A DNA stretch of 25,036 bases, from NCBI GenBank assembly GCA_036897625.1, contig JAYMTA010000705.1, positions 1-25,036 on the forward strand, in the 5' to 3' direction. The notes under the pieces are model-generated. The model saw only the letters and a program-made list of their open reading frames with translations, was not told the origin of the DNA and searched no databases. This DNA is from Pelargonium cotyledonis (taxonomy: Eukaryota; Streptophyta; Magnoliopsida; Geraniales; Geraniaceae). Shown piece after piece: positions 1 through 8,849 of this stretch. Numbering within the stretch: position 1 is the first letter of the stretch; the number at the start of each line of letters is the position of its first letter. The translations under genes and the position numbers were made by a program.

Positions 1-963
1 TTAATATGGAAAGAGACGAAAGGTTGAAGAAAAGTTGTAAATGAAAATATTGTTTGGGTCCTGTGTTTTTTCATATGAACTTAGGCTTAGCAAAAACAAA
101 TAGGTAGTTTCTTCATGAATATGTTAGGTAACTAATATATTGCACAATAAGGAGTAATTCCTCTGTTTTCATTTTCTCACTAAACACACATGATACTGTA
201 ACGGTCAATTCATATTAGTGGAGAAAGTGACCCTTGATGCCTTTATTGTTAATATTACAATTAATATTTTTTTAACGGTACAATTGATATGTTAATTACT
301 TATGTTTTGGTGGGTCATTTTCTTCTAATTATTAATTTTATATTTATTATTCGATATTATACAATGATAATTAATATTACATTTAATGTACTAATAATTC
401 TTTTCTAGAGTTCTTCAACTTTCTATTTTCTAAGCAAAATATCTAACACTATCATTTTATTTTATTATCAAGTGTGTACAAACAAACTTAATTATGATAT
501 TACACATATTTTAACCTAAATATAAAGTCTTTTTTTAATCAATTGATTATTTAAATCAACATGTAAATTTTAAATTTGGAAATTTAGTTAGTTAGAAACT
601 CATTTGAACGCGATATAATTTTGGTTTAAAAGATAATATATTTCTTTTAGAGCTAAAAACGAAACGTTAAGACTTATATATATATATAAATACTTTTCTT
701 TATCATTAAAATTTTTTGTTATTTTTACTTTATTGTGATTGAATAATTTTATTAATTCAATATATCTATATGTGATATATGTGAATTATGTACTTATGGT
801 TTGAACTATTATTAGTTAAAAATTTATCATAAATTATCTTATTTTGAAATCATACATTATACGTTGAATTTGCTAAATACATATATATTGTGTATGTAGT
901 CATATAGTGAATTTTTGAAAATTTTAATTGATTACATAACGTTTTATGTAAATGTAATTAATA
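1..963. other. AT-rich spacer, no gene seen
   Basis: This stretch is very AT-rich with many short A/T runs and a (TA)n tract near 676-686. I see no credible reading frame, no tRNA-like boxes and no clear transposon termini. It may contain the body and 5' end of the Helitron whose 3' terminus lies at 1440, but I could not find a convincing 5' terminus. Confidence 0.6.
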
Positions 964-977
964 ATAAACTATTTAAG
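964..977. repeat. Left target-site duplication of the LINE
   Basis: ATAAACTATTTAAG directly abuts the T run of the LINE tail and recurs without change at 1284-1297 at the truncated 5' side. The same word also occurs within the local tandem repeat near 1336-1349, so the target itself was repetitive. Confidence 0.85.
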
Positions 978-1283
978 TTTTTTTTTTTGATAAGCATGCG
1001 GTAACTTTTATTTATTTCAACCACAAGGGTTTAAAAATAAAAGTACAAAGAAGCAAAAGCATCAACTCAACGTGAGTGAAGGATTTGCCGTCCAGGAACT
1101 AAAATGAATTGAAGAAAAAGAGGAGATAACAAAACAAGAAAGAAGCGAGAAACTAAAACTCTGAATGCGGAGGATGGTGTCCGAAACTCCCGGGAAGATC
1201 CCCTTAAAAATGAAGTTGTTGTGGGCAAGCCAGATATGCCAAATAGATAGGTGACAAATGAATCCCAAACTTGTTGAGCCGAG
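978..1283 (-). mobile_element. 5'-truncated L1-type LINE fragment
   Basis: The element reads on the minus strand and ends in a poly(A) tail, seen as a T run at 978-988. Its last bases before the tail (TTATC then A run) are typical of plant LINE 3' ends. The remaining reading frame (about 1268 down to 1062) has a W-x-IWLA-x-N-x-x-IF motif near its start, as in the C-terminal region that follows the reverse transcriptase of plant LINEs. It is flanked by a perfect 14-bp target duplication, ATAAACTATTTAAG, at 964-977 and 1284-1297. Poly(A), 5' truncation and duplication together are the signature of target-primed reverse transcription. The catalytic reverse transcriptase is absent, so this is a dead copy. 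Confidence 0.85.
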
Positions 1284-1297
1284 ATAAACTATTTAAG
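1284..1297. repeat. Right target-site duplication of the LINE
   Basis: Perfect second copy of ATAAACTATTTAAG, immediately outside the truncated 5' end of the minus-strand LINE. Confidence 0.85.
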
Positions 1298-1304
1298 TAA
1301 ATAG

Positions 1305-1403
1305 TTTAAGTAAATACCGAGCAATTACTTAAATAATAAACTATTTAAGTAAATACCGAGATAAACTGTAATATAAACTGTAATAGTTTAAGTAAATACC
1401 GAG
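1305..1403. repeat. Short tandem repeat, 17-bp core, three copies
   Basis: The word TTTAAGTAAATACCGAG occurs at 1305-1321, 1344-1360 and 1387-1403. The copies are separated by short A/T-rich linkers that contain related words such as ATAAACTATT. It lies just before the Helitron 3' terminus and so is probably internal Helitron sequence. Confidence 0.85.
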
Positions 1404-1412
1404 ATTTTGCAT

Positions 1413-1440
1413 CCCGGACATCGCACAGGTTAAAAACTAG
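1413..1440 (+). mobile_element. Helitron 3' terminus (hairpin plus CTAG end)
   Basis: A degraded GC-rich hairpin at 1413-1429 (CCCGGAC, loop ATC, GCACAGG) is followed by a short A-rich linker and then CTAG at 1437-1440, with T as the next base. Plant Helitrons end in a near-palindrome of the CCCGTGC-loop-GCACGGG type, then a short spacer, then CTRR, and insert between A and T. All parts are present in the right order and spacing; the stem has decayed to about four of seven pairs. The 5' end was not found, so only the terminus is annotated. Confidence 0.65.
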
Positions 1441-1682
1441 TATTGAATTAATTTTCAATAATAATGCTTAACAGTACATTTGATATTTTGAAATTTGAGT
1501 TAATGCATTTTATTACGTAATAAACTGATATTATTAATTTCCATGTTTCAAAATATTATTAATTTCCATTATTATGGAAAATCGTAATTAATGAAATTAA
1601 TATTGAAAACATTAGTCAATGCAATTTATTGTAAAAAATATATTTAAGAATGACATTCAATTCAATTGATCATAAATATTAA

Positions 1683-1790
1683 GGGTAACTTCACAAAAAT
1701 ATCCTAATCTAAACACTTTTATCATTCAGATACTCTAAACTTTTTTTCACATCAACTAACTCACCCAACTTTCCAAATGGCTAACTGTTA
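1683..1790 (+). repeat. Left terminal inverted repeat of the MULE
   Basis: It begins GGGTAACTTCACAAAA and continues through the shared block CACATCAACTAACTCACCC. It matches the reverse complement of 4329-4436 for about 108 bp, after which similarity stops. Confidence 0.85.
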
Positions 1791-1853
1791 CTAACTCTGT
1801 TAGTGTGCAAAACTAAATGACTAATTTACCCTTTCTATTTAGTATATCTCATT

Positions 1854-3740
1854 GATTGGTCGAGCAATGATGGGATGTTCCCATTAGCATTTGCAGTGGT
1901 CGAGCAAGAGAAGAAAGAATCATGGAAATAGTTTTTACAAGAACTATTCGACGACTTCGGAGGACCAGACGATAGAAATTGGGTTTTCATTTCTGACAAG
2001 GAGAAGGTACAAACACATTTTATTATGGTTTATGTTTTTAATTAGTTAATGTTTTTACTTATTTATAATGAATTAATGATTATCTTTTTATTAGTGTTTT
2101 ACTTAGTTAATGTTTTACTCAATTTATGTTACATATAGGGATTAGTGGAACTATTCAAGGAGTGGATACCAAGAGTGAAGTATTGTTACTGCATGCAACA
2201 CATGTATGATAATTTCTATAAGGAATTTAAGAGTGAAGAATTGAAGATATTGCTATGGAAGTTTGCCCAAGCAAACACTCGTCAAACTTTTGAGAAGACT
2301 TTGGAGCAAGTAGATGCATTAGATCCCAAAGCAAGTGCGTGGATGAGAAATAGACCACCTGAGGAATGGTGTAAAGTTTTTTTTTAGTGAAGTGACGAAG
2401 ACAAAAGTGCAAGTCAACAGTTTATGTGAATGCTTCAATAGTTGAATTAAGGATTGTCGGGACAAGCCCATTCTGACAATGTGTGAGATGATTAGAACGA
2501 ACTAATGAAAAGATTCTATGTTCGTAGAACTGAAATGGACACATATCCTGGACCGATCTGTCCGGATATCCAACTGATGTTTGAGTACAATAAGAAGGAA
2601 AGCAGAAACTGTTTTTCATCGCCATGCGGTGATGGATTCTTTGAAGTTGAAGTAGGTGACGATCATTTCACTGTACATGTTCCTACTACAACTTATAGTT
2701 GCAAGGATTGGCAACTAGATGACTTCCCTTGCAAACATGCCATTGCTGCATTACTATGTATATGGGAAAAACCAAAAACGTATGTGTCTAGCTATTACTA
2801 TCCAAGTAGTTTCAAAGCCATATATGATGGAATTATACTCCCTGTACCTGGTATGAGTGAATGACCAACCATTGGAGGACATACGATACACCCACCAATA
2901 GTGCAAAAACCTCCTGGTACGCCAAGGTATAAAAGGAAGAAATGTGTAACTGAGAAGTTAAAAAATCCTTACAAGTTGTCCAAGGTACATACTAAAATCA
3001 GATGTAGTATGTGTAAAGGTCGAGGTCACAATGCTAGGACTTGCAATCCTAAAGAATATGGCGAGACAACAAGGGAAAGGAATACTAGAAAAAAAATGCA
3101 AGAAAAGAAGACGTTGCCCCACCAAATGTTGATAGTATGTCTGATGTAATTAAATTAAAAAGGGAAGCAGTTGTGAATAAGTTGAAGAAAAATGGAAAGA
3201 CTCCAACTAGAGCACAACAAGAAATTGTTGGAAAGCAATGCACTTCATATGAGATAGAGCAAAAGAGGCTTGATACTATGTCTAGGATGGAAAAGAAAAG
3301 AAAAGAAAAAGAGGGACAACAAGTGACCGCAGAAACGCAACCTTCACAATCTAATTGGGTTTGCGGGATCAACAGAACCAAAAAGCAAAAATTAGCAATC
3401 ATAAGAAAGGAAATGAAAAATGCAACATTTTTTCTGGTATAGTCTCCACAAATTTGAGTTTATATTATTGATTCATGTAGTGGAAATTCCAACAGTTACG
3501 ATATGAAGGAAATAGTAATAACAATGGGAAAGAGAAAGGAAATAGATTTGTGGAATCATCGAGTTCAAGATTTGTGAATGAAGCAAGATTTACCACTATC
3601 TCGAAGGATGGAAATGGTGGAGGGAGGAATAGAGAAAGAGCAAGAGGAATGACCGGAGAAAGAGGTGGAAGCAACACGCAACCTCCGCTTAGGGCAAGAA
3701 ATAGCAACCAAGTTGGACCACCAACTAGTAGTCAACCTTG
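1854..3740 (+). pseudogene. MULE transposase remnant (partial core, SWIM, zinc knuckle)
   Basis: A first coding piece (1854-2006) carries an NDGMFPLAFAVVEQEK motif typical of the MULE catalytic core. A likely intron at 2007-2138 (GT...AG) joins it to GLVELFKEWIP, which fits the family. The coding sequence continues to 2387 and, after a frame change at a T run near 2379-2385, on past 2505. The SWIM region (2695-2745; C-x2-W...PCKHA) has lost one cysteine of the usual CxC pair. A CCHC knuckle (C-x2-C-x4-H-x4-C) lies at 3004-3045, followed by lysine-rich and glycine/arginine-rich tails to 3740. Several in-frame stops and frame changes interrupt it, and the first catalytic aspartate region is missing. 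Domain assignment is firm; it is not a functional gene. Confidence 0.8.
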
Positions 3741-4328
3741 ATATTTGTGTGTGTGCAGAATATGTTTCTTTTTGAAGCTTTTTAAAAGCATTAGGGTTAC
3801 AAAGTATGTTTATTCTGTTGGTAGAAGACATTATACAATGATGCCAATATTGTTTTGAATTTTTTTTTTTTGCTATGGAGGCATATGAAAAACTACGAAG
3901 AAATCTACTTTTGTCATGTGTACGGGCATTCAATGAAAATGTTCTGTATCCCTATCACATATAAAGCACTTGAGTTTCTTTATTGTTTTTGCTTGTACTT
4001 TTAGATGTATATATCATATTTGCACTTTGTCTACATTTTGATAGTTTAATATTTGTGTTTCTATATGTTGGTTGTTTATGATTTATGAATGTATATGTGT
4101 TGGAGTACAGGTACAAGAAATGATGACACTCTTGTAAATAAATACATAGCTTAACAAGTGGATGTAGCAAATCTCAATTAGTTTGAGGGTATAATTGATA
4201 TTCTAAATTTAATAGTTAAAGGTGCGCATGTCCATTAATAGTTAGGGGTCATATTTGGTATTATCAAAATATAACTCATCATGTTCCATGCACATGATGA
4301 GATTGGTAATATTACTGTTAGTTTTCAC

Positions 4329-4436
4329 TAATAGTTAGTCATTTGGAAAGTTGGGTGAGTTAGTTGATGTGAAAAAAAATTCAGGGTATCTGAATGATAT
4401 AAGTGCTTAGATTAGAGTAATTTTGTGAAGTTACCC
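4329..4436 (-). repeat. Right terminal inverted repeat of the MULE
   Basis: The reverse complement begins GGGTAACTTCACAAAA and follows the left repeat for about 108 bp with scattered substitutions. The outermost base may be one further G/C pair (4437). Confidence 0.85.
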
Positions 4437-4458
4437 CAAAACCTAAAACTGTATGCAA

Positions 4459-4644
4459 TTTTTTTTTTATAAGCAACAATGTGGTATCATAGTCGAAGTA
4501 ACGATTTTTCTCACTCTCAAATGGAGCATCACCCTAAATCCCACCTTACAAATCTAAATCCATACCGTCTACAAGGAGGTTCGAACCTGAGATCTTAGAA
4601 GAAACCCAAAGTGGTATTAACCACTTGGCCCAACATGTCTTGGT
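4459..4644 (-). mobile_element. tRNA-derived SINE, copy 1
   Basis: Read on the minus strand, the element has a tRNA-like head with an A-box-like TGGGCCAAGTGG (complement of 4621-4632) and a near-perfect B box, GGTTCGAACCT (complement of 4577-4587), then a tRNA-unrelated body and an A tail (T run at 4459-4468). It is flanked by TGTATGCAA plus T residues at 4450-4462 and 4645-4657, a target duplication of at least 9 and up to 13 bp. The same family recurs at 8850-9010. These polymerase III boxes and duplications support a genuine, fairly recent SINE insertion just outside the MULE. Confidence 0.88.
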
Positions 4645-4657
4645 TGTATGCAATTTT

Positions 4658-5052
4658 AAAAACTCAAAGTTCGATTCAAATCGATATGTTCAATTTTTGG
4701 GTTGAATCAAATCGAGCGAACTCGCATGAACTAATGTTTAAATAGATTTCAGCTTTATATAAAAAAAACTAGATAAAATAGAATTTAAGTCATGATTTAT
4801 TAGTTTAGAATCTCAGCCAATAAATCATAGTCAATGAAGTGACGACACCTTACTATTGACATCCATGCCGGCCCAAATAAATGTATGTGTACTCCGTTTT
4901 CTGTCCGGATCTATATCGTTTGTCTTTTAACTGAGAGTGTCAACCAATAAATCATAACATAGATTCCGGACACTCTTCAAATTATATAAGTAACTAAATG
5001 CACATAGCAAAACAAGACAAAACACATGCGAACTAGAAGCCAAGAACCAAAC
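4658..5052. other. Spacer, no gene seen
   Basis: A/T-rich sequence without a credible gene. Its right part lies directly downstream of exon 1 of the first methylesterase relic and would have been intron 1, but no exon 2 or exon 3 similarity can be read here. A short TTCGATTCAAATCGA-like block near 4670-4685 and a related one near 4703-4722 suggest decayed repeat material. Confidence 0.5.
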
Positions 5053-5503
5053 CTCTGTATTGTAGATGGAAATATTAAGGGCAGGACCAGGCATAGAGGC
5101 AGTGACAAAAACAGCCACAGAGATCTTATTTGGAAACCACTCCATGGCTTGAGAAACAGCCAACCCACCAAGGCTGTGGTCTACCATTATCACCTTCTCA
5201 TCACTAATTACACTTAAACCATCCATCAGCTCTCTCAGCGGACGCCAGTAATCGGAAAAAGATTGAACATTTATGGGCTGTTTTGGGTCAATCCCAGAAC
5301 CCTCCAAGTCCAGAGCTGTGACTCGGTGGCCAGATGATTGTAGCAGCGCCGTGAGCTTGAACCAGCACAAAGTGCTTGCTCTGAGTCTGTGCAGCACTAA
5401 CAGCTACAGCTTGATCCGATGATGTTAATATGTATATAATAGAAGCTATAATTATGATCAGATAATTATAGTTCTGATGCTTTTGGTTGTTCTGTAGATC
5501 CAT
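5053..5503 (-). pseudogene. Methylesterase-family (MES) pseudogene, exon 1 only
   Basis: This is exon 1 of an alpha/beta hydrolase of the plant MES / hydroxynitrile-lyase / polyneuridine-aldehyde-esterase family, whose members hydrolyse methyl esters of salicylate, jasmonate or auxin. It starts at ATG 5503 with a hydrophobic leader, then KHFVLV. The frame then shifts: the oxyanion-hole loop usual in the family (HGACHGAW-like) is missing, and CWFKLTALLQSSGHRVTALD resumes in another frame. The nucleophile elbow reads V-D-H-S-L-G-G where the family has G-H-S-x-G. A splice donor follows at 5052-5051, but no exons 2-3 follow. It is clearly dead. The specific substrate of the ancestor cannot be told. 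Confidence 0.88.
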
Positions 5504-6221
5504 CGTTGACCCTTTTATTTTTTTGTAATTTTTCTTGATCTTGAGTACATAAAACTTGGAGCATTACTGGCGTTTAATATAAAATTCAAGATTCCATTTT
5601 ACCTAAACACTTGTCCATTTAGCTAGGTTATCAATAATTTTGAGTAAAACACTTAATTTACTCGAGCTGACACATTTAAGTTTCGACTCAATTTAGTTTA
5701 CGAACTTTTTTATAACTCAAAATAGTCATTAAACTTTTGTACTATTACCCTAAAATAATTCCTGAATTTTTGTTGTTTTGAATCATTTTGATTGCTAAAC
5801 TTTTTCGAATCTAAAATAGATTCTGACTCAGTAACCAAATTAATCACTATTTGAAAGTTCACAAGAGTAAAAAAAAATTAAGAAATAAATTGGATCAAAA
5901 CATGACAAATCAAGTTTATTTGAAGATAAAACTTTCATGCACTGACTAATTAGATTGAAACATGAAAGTTCATGAATCAAACTAGCTAATTGTTCACCAA
6001 AATTTTGTTACGCTACCTTATTTGTTTACAATGAATTGAAGTTCAAGTTTTTTATCTGTATTGTTTTTTTTTTTGTTTAAAGTAACTTGTATTATATTAT
6101 CTATACATTAAACATTACAAATATGAAATAATCTATCTATTTCTCTAAATTTGACAATAGAACATGACAGACTTATTCAAAACATAATTAATATGACTGA
6201 TCACCTAGCTACTAATATGAA
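5504..6221. other. Spacer between two methylesterase relics
   Basis: No gene is seen. Sequence just upstream of 5503 resembles that upstream of the second relic (a shared TTTTTCTTGATC block at about 5525-5540), so the duplication reached into the 5' flank. From about 5640 to 5830 there are degenerate units of the style AAACTTTTT...CTCAAAATAG, which look like decayed repeat sequence. The rest is A/T-rich. Confidence 0.5.
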
Positions 6222-7638
6222 TTAGTATTTCATAGCAATGTCTCCAAGATGACCCCACAGCTCCACTGGAGTAGACAGCATAACCATATGATCGGATCCT
6301 ATCATCACCCTCAGTTAAGTTCGTGTGGCGGATTTTTCTCCAACATCCACCGTAGAAATTCTTTCGAGATCGACAATTATCACCGTTAGATCTGATGAAA
6401 ACCCGAGTTACTGACCCGTATTTTTCGGTTGATAACGTCAGCGCCTTCGACATGTCTTCGTCACTGAAGATGCGGTGGGGTCTGATCAATGTGGTAGCCA
6501 GCACGAAGTCCTGTGATGATGATTAAAATGATCAACGGCTGAGATGTCGCTTATAGTAAAACATATGTACGAAATGTATATACCGTTACCTGAGTTGGGG
6601 TACATCACAGAAGATAAATATAATGGGCGGAAGAGTAGAGTCGTTGGAGGGTTATTTGGGTATGTGAATTTGCTCTCCATTAAAGGAACCTGGGTCTTCA
6701 AATACTTTGGGTTTTAAAGCCCAAAATAAAAATAAAAATAAATAAATTAGATAAATAAGCAAATGAATAATAGGTCAATACAAAAAGGAAAAAAATGTTT
6801 TCTAAACTATTTTTATTTTAATTCCTAAACTATCAAACGTGCTATTTTAGTCCAAAAATAGGCGAATGAGCTATTATAGTCCAAGCGTTTCCAGAAACCG
6901 AGCCCTATCAAAACATTTCGTTAAAATCACTGACGAAACCGTTAAATTTTCATGAAAGAAATAGTTTTTTTAAAAAACGGATTCCGTCGGTATTTTGACG
7001 GAATGTTCTGACGTGGCTCAGTTTTTACAAACGTTTGGATTATAACGGCTCTTTCGCGTATCTTTTGAAATAAAATGACACGTTTGATAGTTAAGGACCA
7101 AAATGACACAAACCGGATAGTTCACGTACCATTTTGGACTTTTTGCGATACAACAACATGCAATACTAAGCCATGCAAGAACCATACCTCTGCATTGTGG
7201 ACGGAAAAATTAATGGCAGGAGGAGGCATGAACGCAGAGGCAACAAAAACAGCCACAGAGATTTTATTTGGAAACATTTCCATGGCTTCAGAAATAGCCA
7301 ATCCACCATAGCTGTGACCCACCATTATCACCTTCCCATCACTTACACTTAAACCCTCCATGAACTCTCTCAACGGACTCCAGTAATCGGAAAATGATTG
7401 AATATTTTTGGGTTGTATTGGGTCAATCCCAGAACCCTCCAAGTCCAGAGCCGTGACTCGGTGGCCAGATGATTGTAGCATCGCCGTGAGCTTGAACCAT
7501 CACAAAGTGCTTGCTCTGAGTCTGTGCAGCACTTGCAGCTGTAGCTTGATCTGATGATGCTAATATGTTTAGAAGAGAAGCTATAATTATGATCAGATAA
7601 TATTTTTGGTGCTTTTTGTTGTTTGGTTTCTCCATCAT
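6222..7638 (-). pseudogene. Methylesterase-family (MES) pseudogene, three exons
   Basis: This is a nearly full-length relative of the first relic. Exon 1 (7638-7188) has a hydrophobic leader, KHFVMV, then the same missing oxyanion-hole loop and frame change, then an intact nucleophile elbow GHSYGG. Exon 2 (about 6695-6590) encodes a segment with NNPPTTLLF, and exon 3 (6510-6222) encodes LATTLIRPHRIFSDED, STEKYGSV and, after two frame changes, the catalytic histidine motif GSDHMVML and a GDIAMKY C-terminus. The exon 2/3 junction is also out of phase by one base as read. Intron 1 carries a foldback element. Family assignment is firm; with several breaks it cannot encode an active esterase. Confidence 0.9.
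6781..7145. mobile_element. Foldback (long-palindrome) MITE in pseudogene intron
   Basis: The element is almost wholly an imperfect inverted repeat. The left arm (6781 to about 6968) matches the reverse complement of the right arm (about 6975-7145) along its length, for example CTATCAAACGTG at 6828-6839 against 7079-7090 and the ACATTTCGT / ACATTCCGT blocks nearer the centre. The tips read CAAAAAG. The centre is a short T/A run at about 6965-6976. No coding capacity and no clear target duplication were found, so the superfamily is open; long arms of this kind are common among Mutator-type foldback elements. It lies about 40 bp inside intron 1 of the methylesterase relic, next to the splice donor. 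Confidence 0.8.
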
Positions 7639-8376
7639 GGTATTTTTTGTGAACTTTTCTTGATCTCGAGTTCATAGATATTGAATTAATGGTGTCTGAT
7701 TTATAATTTGAAAAAGTGATATATTATCGTCACAAGTTTGATGGGTAGGACTAGAGATTTTGGCAGGAAGACTTTAATGCATTTTTTCTGGGAATTATTG
7801 TGCAGCTACTTATTACTATTATTTTTAAAATTTAAGCATTGGACTAGATATATATTCATCAGCTTCTTGGTCTATATTAAAAACTTGATTTAATTGTGGT
7901 TTTATAGTTTGTTTTGATTCTCTTGGTGAAAGTTTAAGTCTGCCCTTTCATGTTGGAAGTTTTATTTTGTCCTCGCGTAATAAGAAGTTGTTTTGCGATA
8001 AATTCTGATCATGCACGTGATTATGTTTTAAAAACCATGCATGCAGATCAAATTAAAGAGGAATATAAAACCAATATCATGATTACGAGTGATGCCTTGA
8101 ATCTTATAATATGACTTAATGACTACATATACAATATGTCTTCTAAATTAAGAGCTTCGCTCCGTAAATTCATAAAATGTCGGCTTTGTACAGCACATTT
8201 GGTTTAAAATTTGAGTCCTTTAGCATTTTTCATATTATATACAGTACTCTATACAAAAATAGTATTCATAATTTTTGTAAATAAAAATGAAAATATTATC
8301 TACAATATTTGTAAGCAATATTTTGTAGAAGAAGCGCGAGAGAGTGCCAGGGGTTCGGATCATATGGGCATGATCT
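7639..8376. other. Spacer, no gene seen
   Basis: A/T-rich region between two methylesterase relics. The first 50 bp upstream of 7638 resemble the 5' flank of the first relic. I see no other credible gene, RNA gene or transposon end. Confidence 0.5.
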
Positions 8377-8478
8377 ATGTACTAGCACAAAGTGTCTACT
8401 ACTACTAGACAGTGCCACAGAGAAGAGAGCTACAAAAATGGAAAACCCTAGCGCCAGTTTCTTCTTCATTTGCTCCAT
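8377..8478 (-). pseudogene. Methylesterase-family N-terminal stub
   Basis: From ATG 8478 the frame encodes a basic start and hydrophobic leader (KKLALGFSIFVALFSVAL), then SSSSRHFVLVH, which is the first beta strand and the histidine that opens the oxyanion loop in the MES family. Similarity ends abruptly at 8377, after which the frame reads unrelated sequence to a stop near 8296. Downstream exons are absent. The leader differs from that of the other two relics, so it comes from a separate paralogue. All three lie on the same strand, which points to an old tandem cluster. Confidence 0.65.
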
Positions 8479-8849
8479 TTCTATATTTCATTTCATGGTT
8501 TGGTCTCACCAATTTATGTGCACATGTAGTTTGCTTGCACTTTAAGGAACACTATTCAATTTTCAAAATCATGAGCACAATTTGGTCTTTGGTTCTGAAT
8601 TTGGATCTGATGTGAAGATTTTAGGAACCACGTACAATCTTGGGGGTTGGAGATAACACACAATTTTTTGTACCGAAAGTGATTGTGCTGAGGATTATTA
8701 TTAGTTTAGTGCCAAATACTCAATGTGTTTCAATTTTATATTGATCTAAAGCAGCCAACTAACTTGTGTTTCAAATCAATGGGCTGGTTTTTGAATCTTT
8801 TGATGCTGTTGTTCACTGCATGTAACAGTAACTTTCATTTGAGCAGTGT
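8479..8849. other. Spacer, no gene seen
   Basis: No convincing coding sequence is present. The last 14 bp (8836-8849) are the left target duplication of the second SINE. Confidence 0.5.

Larger units (their letters stand above)
1683..4436 (+). mobile_element. Mutator-like (MULE/MuDR) DNA transposon, defective
   Basis: The element is bounded by long terminal inverted repeats (about 1683-1790 and 4329-4436) that begin GGGTAACTTCAC and match at roughly nine of ten positions. Between them lie plus-strand remnants of a MuDR-type transposase: part of the catalytic core, a SWIM zinc-finger region and a CCHC zinc knuckle. The N-terminal domain and the first part of the catalytic core are absent, because transposase similarity begins only about 65 bp inside the left repeat, so the copy is internally deleted. 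A convincing 9-bp target duplication was not found. It would need a transposase from elsewhere to move. Confidence 0.85.

Noticed and set aside
3085-3402. Minus-strand phenylalanine-rich frame
   Set aside because: Complement of the lysine-rich tail of the MULE transposase.
1683-4436. 9-bp target duplication for the MULE
   Set aside because: Flanks AAATATTAA and CAAAACCTA, and shifted alternatives, match too poorly to claim one.
4927-7638. Intact methylesterase genes
   Set aside because: Both copies lack the oxyanion loop and change frame in exon 1; one also lacks exons 2-3 and the other has further frame changes in exon 3.
8301-8329. Palindrome CTACAATATTTG / CAATATTTTGTAG
   Set aside because: Imperfect, short and A/T-rich; expected by chance in this background.
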